Part shown: positions 56,566 through 64,000 of the stretch, one piece after another | Position numbering within the stretch: position 1 is the first letter of the stretch | Layout of the letters: every line of letters starts with the position of its first letter | From: Rhynchopus sp. YZ270_cl-10 | Lineage: Eukaryota > Euglenozoa > Diplonemea > Diplonemida > Diplonemidae | Direction: 5' to 3' | DNA: 64,000 nucleotides | Assembly (NCBI GenBank): GCA_964035575.1 | Contig: OZ037850.1 | Span: forward strand, 1 to 64,000 | Made by a program: the position numbers and the translations under genes | Notes under the pieces: model-generated | Databases searched by the model: none | The model's input: the letters and a program-made list of their open reading frames with translations, nothing else | Told to the model about the DNA's origin: nothing

Positions 56566-59500
56566 TCAACCCAATGCCGTTGCGATCTCTGCGAGTCGTC
56601 TTGAGGCTCGCGAGTTTGCGTCGCTGTCTTGCAGTGCCTGCGCAATCTCGATTTTGATGTGCGAGACACCGTCCTCCGTTTCGTCGATGGTGTGCAGGGA
56701 GAACTCTTTGCAGAGTGTCTTGTGGCGTTGGAAATGTTCTTCTGCGTTTGCACCGTCGCCCAGGGCACTGTAGCAGAGGAAGAGGTGTCCACAGGCACGT
56801 GCCTCGGCAACGCCGTCACCCAGCTGGCGTGCAATCCTCAGCCGCATCGACTGGTACTCGACAGCCTTCTCGTGCATCCCATAGTCAAAGCACGCCTTCC
56901 CAAGCGCACCGTAAGCCCTGCCCTGCCCGTCCAAGTCGTTCAGCTCCTTCGCCAGCTCCAAGTGAGAGTAGTGGTGCTGAATGGCCACCTTCGACTGTCC
57001 TAGCTTGTCGCGTGCCACACCCAAGTGTGCATGTGCCTCGGCCTCGCCAGATTTGTAGTTAACCTGCTTCATAATATGCAGTGCCTTCGTGTGGTACTCT
57101 GCAGCAAGCGCAAACTCGCCCAGCTCGTGGCAGCACAGCCCCAGGTTGTCGTATGCCTGGCCCTGTGCAAGGCGGTCGCCTGTGATGCGTGACATCTCGA
57201 GGTCCATCTCGTGGTGGTCCAGTGCCTTGCTGTGGTTGCCCATGTGTTTGTAGGTCGACCCGATGTTGCCGTGTGCAGTGCCTTCGGCAGTGCGGTCGCC
57301 CTGTGGGGTGGTGGTGGTGGTGATGGTGGCGGTGGTGGCGGCATACCAGTTGCTGCGAGATCTCTAGATGCCTGTTATGGTGCATGAGCGCCTTCTCGTA
57401 CTCCTTGAGCATGTTGAGGCAGAGACCAAGGTTCGAATGTGCTGCACCTTTGAGGTCTGCGTCTGCTGGGCTGTTCGCAGCGTGCAGTGCCTGTTGAGTG
57501 ATGCGTGGTGTGTGGTGTGAGTAAAGTAGAAAGCAAAGAACAGTTGGTGAAACGATTTACAATGCATCCTCCAGCTGTGGTTGTGTCATACCTTCTCAAG
57601 GTCCACCATCGCTGAAGGGTACTCGCCGAGGTGATATTTGCAGCTACCTGAGGCAATGAGGAGCTTGGCCTGGAGGCGTGGCTTGGAGGAACCTGAGTGC
57701 GACTGCCAGTCGCATAGGTCCACACCGCGTTCGTAGTACCTGTGGTGTAGGTGGTGTAGGTGGTGTAGGTGGTGTAGGTGGTGTAGGTGGTGTAGGTGGT
57801 GTAGGTGGTGTAGGTGGTGTAGGTGGTGTAGGTGGTGTAGGTGGTGTAGGTGGTGTAGGTGGTGTAGGTGGTGTAGGTGGTGTAGGTGGTGTAGGTGGTG
57901 TAGGTGGTGTAGGTGGTGTAGGTGGTGTAGGTGGTGGCAAAGCAGTGCACATACATCATCGCGTTCTTGTAGTCGCCCTGCGACACGTAGATGTTCCCAA
58001 GGCTCAGTGCCGAGCTGCCCGCATTCGAGAGCTCATTGATGCGCAGCTCTGTCTTCATCTGCAGGTGCAGCTCGTTCACCGCCTCCTGCAGCTTCCCCTT
58101 TGCTTTGTAGGCCATTGCAAGGTTGCCATGCAGACGTGCCGCCTGTGATGTGATGTGTAAGACAAAAGAAGAAAAGGTTGCAAGATGCAAGCAAGCCTCT
58201 GCTTAGCCGCTGGAAAGTGAAATAACTACATGTGCGCCATACCTGTTTCTGGTTCCCAAGAGCGACTGTGATTTCAAGAGCATGTCTGAAGCTGTCCAGC
58301 GCAGAGTCGATGTCATTTGCACCGTACTGCGCAAGCCCTAGGTTGTGGTAGACAGCACCCATGGTGTCCATGTCATCACCTTCGACGCAGTTGTGGTGGC
58401 GCATGTGGTACTGTGTGGCTGCACGGTAGTCGCCCATCGCGTGGTACACGTTCCCGAGGTTCCCGTACGCGGCACCCATGCCGCGACGGTCCTTCTGCAT
58501 CTCGGCGATCTCGAGACGCTTTTGGTGGTACGACAGCGCACGCTCCCACATGCCCATGGACCAATACGCGTTGCCAAGCATGCTGCACGCCTTGCTCATG
58601 TCGTTGAGGCGGTCTGGGTGTTCGATGTTCTGGAGCAGCTCGACCTGGCGCGTCAGGTACACAACACTTCTTTCGTAGTCGCCTGCGTCGTGGAACTTCG
58701 CACCCAGCTCGCCAAGGATCTGCGCCTGGAGGACAGCGTTGCCTTGCCTGCCTGCGTCGGCGTACTTGGCTTCCATCTCCTTCAGGAAGGGGTCGAGGTT
58801 GCGCCGCACCTCCATGATCTCTTGCTGTGCGAGACCTGAGGAGCGCTGCTCGCCGAGCATGTGGGTGACAGAGTTGCGGTTTGCGGGGGGGCTGAGGGAG
58901 CGCTTGTCGCTGAAGCCAACAACACCACCTCCCCCTCCACCCCCATGCGACGAGCCGTACTGCGAGGGCGAGGGCGACGGCCTCTCAGACGCAGTGTCGC
59001 GCGACGGCAGACGTGGCGGTGCTGCTGCCTGCATCTGCATCTGCAGCTGCCCATGCGCAAAGCTGTCCCCAGGCACCCTTGGCAACGTGATCTCTGTCTG
59101 CAGCGGCACCGACGCCGCCACACACCCCGGCAGCGGCGGTGGGCGTGCCGGCAGCTGCGCCCACTCCTTCGACCCGTCGAACTTCTTATGCGGCCCGATC
59201 ATCTCCATGTGCCGTGCACCCTCCACGTCCATCACCTCCAGGGGCTGGTGGTGCGACTGGAACTGCATCACTGTGTCGGCCTCGGGGCTCATCGCCTTTG
59301 CACGCTTTGCTGCAGAGGGAGGCTCGGATTTTTCGTACTGGATGATAGCAGGGACATCTGTGCCTGTCAGCATGCGGTACTCACGCTCGAGGTCGGGCAG
59401 ACGCACAGAGCGCTTCCCAAACTCCGCTGCCGCGCGCGACAGGACTGCACCCGCATTTGGACCAGGTTCCGGCAGCTCAAGGCGGTAGCGCAGAACAACA

Positions 59501-60327
59501 CTGCCCGGCTCTGCAGACACAGTGACGTGCCAAGGAGGGTGGGAGAAGAGGCGTGCTATGTCCAGCGCCGCCTTCTCCTCAAACTGCTTGTATTTGTTAG
59601 GCGGCAGCATCGCAAGGTCCATCGACTGCACCAGCAACGTCCCCACCACAACGTCGTCCTGCACAGACGCACCCTGCCACCACCCAAAGTTCCCAGACCC
59701 TTGCTGGCCTTGCCACTGCTGTGCGAGGAACTCTGGCGGTGCGTCCTTCTGCTTTGGGTCCTCCACGCGGTATACTGTCTTGCGCGCACTCACGCCATGC
59801 GGGCTCACATGCGGCTCAATGTGATCTGCGTCGGTAGGGTACCACGCAGTGGGCCTGTTCTCGACCGTCACCTGCTGTGCACCTGGGTCGGGGAAGTACT
59901 GCTTCGTCGATCCACTTGGTATCCGCGACGAGCCTACCGACACTGCAGAAGGTGCTGTCGCGTTGATGGCGATGGGTGAGAGTGGTGGCGGCCGTTTGAT
60001 GGTCCCCGTTGGATGCGCATTCGGAGACACAGCAGACACGGGTTTGTCAAATCCTGGCTGCGGGGGGATCTTGGTGGACCCTCCCGGACGGTGGTGTGCA
60101 GACATCTTTGGACGTGGTGTGGACGAGCTTGGCTGTGTGCTGGAGAAATGCTGCATCTTGCCACCCACGACGGTCTTCGTGGGACGCAGGGAGGAGGGAC
60201 GGTGCGACATGGCTGGTGCGCTGCCACCAGGGGGGGACTTCACCGCAAGCCCGCTTCTGGGGCCTGCGACTGAGGGAGGCATGACTTTCTGTAGTGTGGC
60301 GGGTGGGCCTTTGGAACCTACAGACAT
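56566..60327 (-). CDS. large TPR-repeat protein
   Basis: Exons are 60327-58243, 58142-57955, 57739-57592, 57490-57347 and 57300-56566, giving 1,099 aa. Residues 1-190 are disordered, Pro/Ser/Lys-rich. About 225-320 looks like a folded domain (VGTLLVQSMDLAMLPPNKY, WHVTVSAEPGSVVLRY) I cannot name. About 330-520 is low complexity with a Gly run. From about 545 to 1,060 there are many TPR motifs of the 40-residue LGN/Rapsyn kind, for example GAAYGNLGNVYHAMGDY and GQAYDNLGLCCHELGEF. This suggests a scaffold or adaptor; the partners are unknown. Intron 2 contains a 9-bp array and intron 1 a family A hairpin. Confidence 0.88.
57743..57937. repeat. 9-bp tandem array inside intron 2 of the TPR gene
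   Basis: About 21 copies of GTGTAGGTG. It lies wholly between donor (57954) and acceptor (57740) of the TPR gene; in the sense strand it is a CACCTACAC tract. Confidence 0.95.
58181..58210 (+). repeat. family A hairpin within TPR intron 1
   Basis: AAGATGCAAGCAAGCC, loop TCT, GCTTAGCCGC. This is the only copy found inside an intron. Confidence 0.6.
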
Positions 60328-60758
60328 ACTCTGTATGCAACCATGTGTACCCTAGGTGGTGTTGTGGTGTTGTGGTGGTGATAGAGAAGAGAAGGATAAG
60401 GGGATAGGCAAAAGAGTGGGATAAACGCTCATTTGTTTTTTTTGCATTCCAAATTGATACAACTATGTTTCTGTGACTGATGTTCTTGGGGTGGAAGGGG
60501 AGGGGGAGAGATCGAAGCGAAGTTGTTTAATTTTTGCGCAGATGGGACAAAAAAAAGAGAAGTATTGCTTTTGCAACACTCTCACTCCCGTGCGTATTAT
60601 CTTTTTTGAAAAAATTGGCGACCTCAGAAAAAAAAAAAAAGATGATTTTCGGATACGGAATTTGAAGAACATTTCCCCCCCTCCCACCCCAGCCCACCCC
60701 TCGGAAAAAAGACGGTGAAAGACGATCCACTATCTTTCAAAGATCCGCCCCTTTGGTT
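60328..60758. other. intergenic spacer between NOL6 and the TPR gene
   Basis: This 430-bp spacer is the 3' flank of NOL6 and the promoter of the TPR gene; poly-A and C runs lie at 60630-60690. No gene is visible. Confidence 0.6.
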
Positions 60759-63700
60759 TTATGCAACCTTTCGTCGTTTGACCACCTTCTTGACAGTCTT
60801 CTTCTTTGCACCTGTGGCAGCTGCTTTCGCTGGCGCCTCTGCAGGAGTCTGTGCTGGGGATGCGGTACGCTTCTTGCCCTTCTTCGCCTGCACGCCCTTA
60901 GGCGAGGAGCGTGGGGAGGGGGTCGCAGCTGCTGTGTCTGCTGTGGGCTCACTCTCTTGAAGAGATGTGGCCATCACAACACGCTTCACAATGCCTTTGC
61001 CCATACCCTGTATGAAGAGAAAAATGAGGTGTGTGTGTAGAGAGGAGAGAGGGAGAGAATGGAAGTGGAAAGTGGAAAGTGGAAAATTAATGGGGAACGC
61101 ATTGAGACAAAGGGAAAGGTGTGATGTCGTTTTTGGTTAGAGAGTGTGTAAGGAGGGGGGGAACCGGGGCATACCTGGAAATGGTCCGCCAGAGACTGAG
61201 CCTCCTCAGGGGAAAACTTCCGCAGTCCCACCACACCAATGACGTTCCCGCCGTACGGGTCGTATGCGAACAGTGCGCAGTCGCGGAAGTGTGCACGGAG
61301 CTGCTGGAGGTACCACGGTACGGGGTCGAAGTTGATCTGCAAGAAAGAGGGTAAAAGGGTGGGTTTGAAAATAATAGGGGTTTTAGTGGGGATGCGGAGA
61401 GGGTGGGGCGCATTTTTTAGCAGAGAAAGTGCTTCTAACTGTTAAAACCACTGTTTTTCGGCCTGCTTTTGACAGCGCCCGGAAGGGTAAGGGTGTTGAC
61501 ACAAAAAGAGACCACTTTTGGGCCAAATGAAAAACGCCACGAAAGCGGAATCGAACCCCTGAGGGTCACCCCGCCTACAGATTTGAAGTCTGCAACCAAC
61601 ACTAGTTGATATCATCACGGCGATGTGGAGGCGTTCTTCAGCAAGACAGTGCAAACATAATGTGCAATGTGCCATACCATCTGGTGCAACTCCTCACGTC
61701 TGGTGTCGCATCCTGGGCGGAAGAGGAAGCCCTTAGGATGTTTTTCCACAGACGCAGTGTCCCCGAGCGGCTTCTTGTTGGATGTGCTGAACTCTGCGTG
61801 CTTGACAACGTCCTTGGAGAGCATGATCAGCATGTTGAAGGGCTTCAGCGACGTGTTGAACATCGCAGACCACTTGCCCTCCCACGACTCCTCAGACACA
61901 AAGTCGCTCATCGCGTTGAAGTACAGCTTCAGCGACTCTTCCGCCAGTTTGCTGAGACGCAGCAACATCGGTCTGTTCGGTGTGTGTGCCGTGAAGGGCG
62001 ACAGCTGCGAGTCGTACGGAGTGTTGAACCACATCTGCGGGCCCTGTTTGGAGAAGAGGTTTAGGGTCAAAAAAAGATGCAAAAACACATACGTCCTTCC
62101 GCTTGTGCGGCATGTCTGACACGTCCCCCGTCACAGCAGGCACAACAATAGGGAGGGTAGCCCACGGCCACGAAGCAATCAGATGCAGTGCCTGTTGAGG
62201 TTGTTAGGTAGAAAAAGATGACGAAAAGAACATACCCTTGCGAGTCCTGTGAGTGCTGAGTAGGGTGCGGGTGCCTTGGAGAAGATCTTGCACATGACGA
62301 GCTCGAGGGCCTCCTCTGTGACGTAGTCCGCCATGTAGTGTACTGAGGCCCAGCGCTTGAGGAGGCGCACCGCGGGGGAGAAGAACCTGTGGAACTTGTC
62401 GTAGTTAGCGACCAGCTCTGCGTGCTGCGGGAGGAGGTCCAGCTGCTTGTGCAGCGCTGCTGCCTGCGGCTCAAGGCCAATGCTCTCAAGCAGCAGCACC
62501 TCACGTGGGTGGAACACATACACACGGAACACCTGCCCCTGCACAAGCACGTCCACACAGTCCCGTCTCGGGATGCTCACAAGACGCCGCTCCTTCCTCA
62601 GACGCTGCGCAATCTTGCAGTACAAAGCAGTCTTGATGTGCGCAATCGCCTCCTTATGTTCAGGCCACGCGCTGGTGGACGCAAGGTGCACAACCACCTC
62701 CATCGCCTCCACGTTGTCCGCATGAGACTGCAGGTGTCCGGCCACGACAGGGTCCGACACACGCAGTAGCGAGGCGTGTGGGTGTGGCGGCGACACAGCA
62801 GTGTTGCGCAGAGCGGGGTGTGCACCAAGCACGTTCACAATCTTGACGGGGAACTCATCCAGGCCGCGGAGGTATGCAGTGAGCTCAAGGAAGGCCTTGC
62901 GGTTGATGTGGCGGAGGTGTGCGGCAGGGTCGTAGTGGCCCACGCTTGTGTGCGGCACCTCGATGAAGCTCGTCGCACCCTGCCCAAGCACACGGATGCC
63001 CGACGTCACGGCGCTCCCCAGGTCACGCAGCAGGCACGCAAGCATCAGGCTCACGACCTCGTAGTCGGACTTCGCCTCTGTGAAGACAGCTGCCCTGCGC
63101 ACGATGCTGTCGTATGTGTACGTCTTGGCACGTGCTCCCCACTTCTTCGAGAACTCCTCCGCATCCTTCTTGTCGATGAGAGCAGGCCCCAGCACCTCGC
63201 GGGGAAGCGATTTTGTGTTGTCAAATCCGAGGCCGAAGACAGCGTGCGTGGCAAAGAGCCTGCAGCGGTAGCGTGTGAGGGACGAGCCGAGCGCGTCGAC
63301 AAGGAGCTTGTGGACGACAACAGAGAAGTCTCTTGCGACACTGTGTTCTGCGTCGTGGTTCTGTGCAGTCTCTGCGAAGGAGAGCTTGACGTGTGTCGGC
63401 AGCGGCACGCAGGCGTACTGATCGAAACGCAGCCAGAAGGGCGACGGGATACGGAAGAGAAGCTCTGCAGCGTCGCTTGCGGTGCTCGCGTCAAGCGCAC
63501 TGACGGCACCCTGCGCCACGGTCTGCATCTCCACCTTTGCCTGCTCCGTGCATGAGTACCACACGTTCCACCCCTGAAAGCCCAGCAGCAAGGGTGCGTT
63601 CTGCAGCTGCACCGCACGCAGCTCACGCGACGCAGCACTCTGCTGTCCACCCAGCTGGTTCTCCACACGTGGCGATAGGTCCGTCATAGTGGGCATCGCA

Positions 63701-64000
63701 GACAGGAACTGCAGCACGAGGCGGAACCCCTGCTCGGGCGTCATGCCGTCTGTGATGTTGCTCATCTTGACAAGGTGGTGCACCAGCCCGTGCAGCACTG
63801 CGTCCGACACACCGTCGGGCATGAGAGTGAGACCTTGCTTCTCTGCCCACACCTTGACGAGGACACAGATGTCGCGCGACACTGCGACGGACGAGAGCGA
63901 TGCGTGGATGGCCTCGTAGAGGGCGGGTGTGAGTGCGTCGCAGAGGACGAGCTGTGTGTAGAAGGGCGAGCGTGCGACGGTGGTGGCGGACGTGAAGTGG
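60759..64000 (-). CDS. nucleolar protein 6 / Nrap (Utp22), C-terminal part, open at window edge
   Basis: Exons are >64000-62236, 62191-62093, 62043-61678, 61336-61175 and 61007-60759, all phase 0, giving about 879 residues in the window. The long exon has the Nrap nucleotidyltransferase-like architecture (SPFYTQLVL, RDICVLVKVWAEKQGL, FRLVLQFLSAM). The penultimate exon, INFDPVPWYLQQL to LFAYDPYGGNVIGVVGLRKF, is the C-terminal signature of NOL6. The last exon is a basic tail (KRRKVA end). The family is a core part of the small-subunit processome with Rrp7, needed for 18S rRNA maturation in the nucleolus. The N-terminus lies outside the window. The 341-nt intron 61677-61337 hosts a tRNA-Sec gene on the same strand. 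Confidence 0.92.
61530..61534 (-). terminator. Pol III terminator of tRNA-Sec
   Basis: Five T residues on the minus strand directly follow the discriminator base of the tRNA. This is the standard Pol III stop and supports independent transcription. Confidence 0.8.
61535..61621 (-). tRNA. selenocysteine tRNA, anticodon TCA
   Basis: It is 87 nt long, the same length as human tRNA-Sec by my count. The anticodon loop CTTCAAA carries TCA (61586-61584) on a GCAGA/TCTGT stem. The D arm has six pairs (ATCAAC with GTTGGT) and a 4-nt TAGT loop, both eukaryotic tRNA-Sec hallmarks. A long variable arm (GGGGTGACCC) is present. The T loop is TTCGATT. The extended acceptor (GCCGTGATG against CTTTCGTGGC) pairs with wobble positions and the same T-T as in human. 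One T-stem pair is G-G. It would read UGA as selenocysteine with EFSec. Confidence 0.9.

Noticed and set aside
57644-58148. Pro-Pro-Thr and Gly-Gly-Val repeat ORFs
   Set aside because: They are frames through the 9-bp intronic array; the true exons of the TPR gene join across it in phase.
58861-59979. 372-codon plus-strand ORF opposite the TPR gene
   Set aside because: It is the antisense of a long GC-rich exon whose minus-strand protein has clear structure; the composition is typical of a shadow frame.
1-64000. CRISPR array or prokaryotic operon
   Set aside because: The tandem arrays have no spacers, and the spliceosomal introns and eukaryotic gene families rule out a prokaryote.

Overview
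The window looks like nuclear DNA of an intron-bearing unicellular eukaryote. Gene exons are GC-rich and well conserved. The spacers are AT-rich and full of homopolymer runs and small palindromes. Every gene I can support (about 14 loci) lies on the minus strand from about 4.4 to 64 kb. I reconstructed 37 spliceosomal introns, and 35 of them start with GTATG. One-sided coding over this distance recalls the directional gene clusters of Euglenozoa, and cis-introns would fit a diplonemid-like member. That is only an inference: no spliced-leader gene is visible and I cannot name the species.

Layout. 1-3347 is an 8-bp G-rich satellite, abutting a 13-bp satellite (3372-4353). 4.4-5.6 kb holds a putative secreted coiled-coil protein in two overlapping frames. 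6.4-10.2 kb holds two tandemly duplicated astacin metalloproteases. 10.6-13.1 kb is an Hsp70 with five exons. 13.4-15.3 kb is a two-membrane-segment coiled-coil protein. 16.3-17.6 kb is a mitochondrial GTP/GDP-type carrier (Ggc1-like). 18.35-18.85 kb is a small basic protein. 18.9-24.9 kb is gene-poor. 25-28.5 kb, 35.1-38.0 kb and 50.5-53.9 kb each hold a GT71-type glycosyltransferase with a fibronectin-II-like stem module. 29.8-31.2 kb is a DUF2804 protein and 31.2-31.9 kb a small charged protein. 38-50.4 kb is a 12-kb gene desert. 56.6-60.3 kb is a 1,099-residue TPR protein. 60.8-64 kb is the C-terminal part of NOL6/Nrap (Utp22), with a selenocysteine tRNA gene inside one of its introns.

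Functional themes. The membrane-anchored GT71 enzymes, the astacins and other signal-peptide proteins point to secretory-pathway glycosylation and extracellular proteolysis. Hsp70, NOL6 and the mitochondrial carrier are housekeeping genes. The tRNA-Sec implies that the organism makes selenoproteins.

The most unusual content is non-coding. The spacers carry dozens of dispersed 30-40-nt hairpins (families A and B), a larger multi-stem element (family E), two further short families (C and D), and at least eight foldback elements with long terminal inverted repeats, several holding internal tandem arrays of about 10 bp. I saw no retroviral, LTR or Polinton-like sequence.
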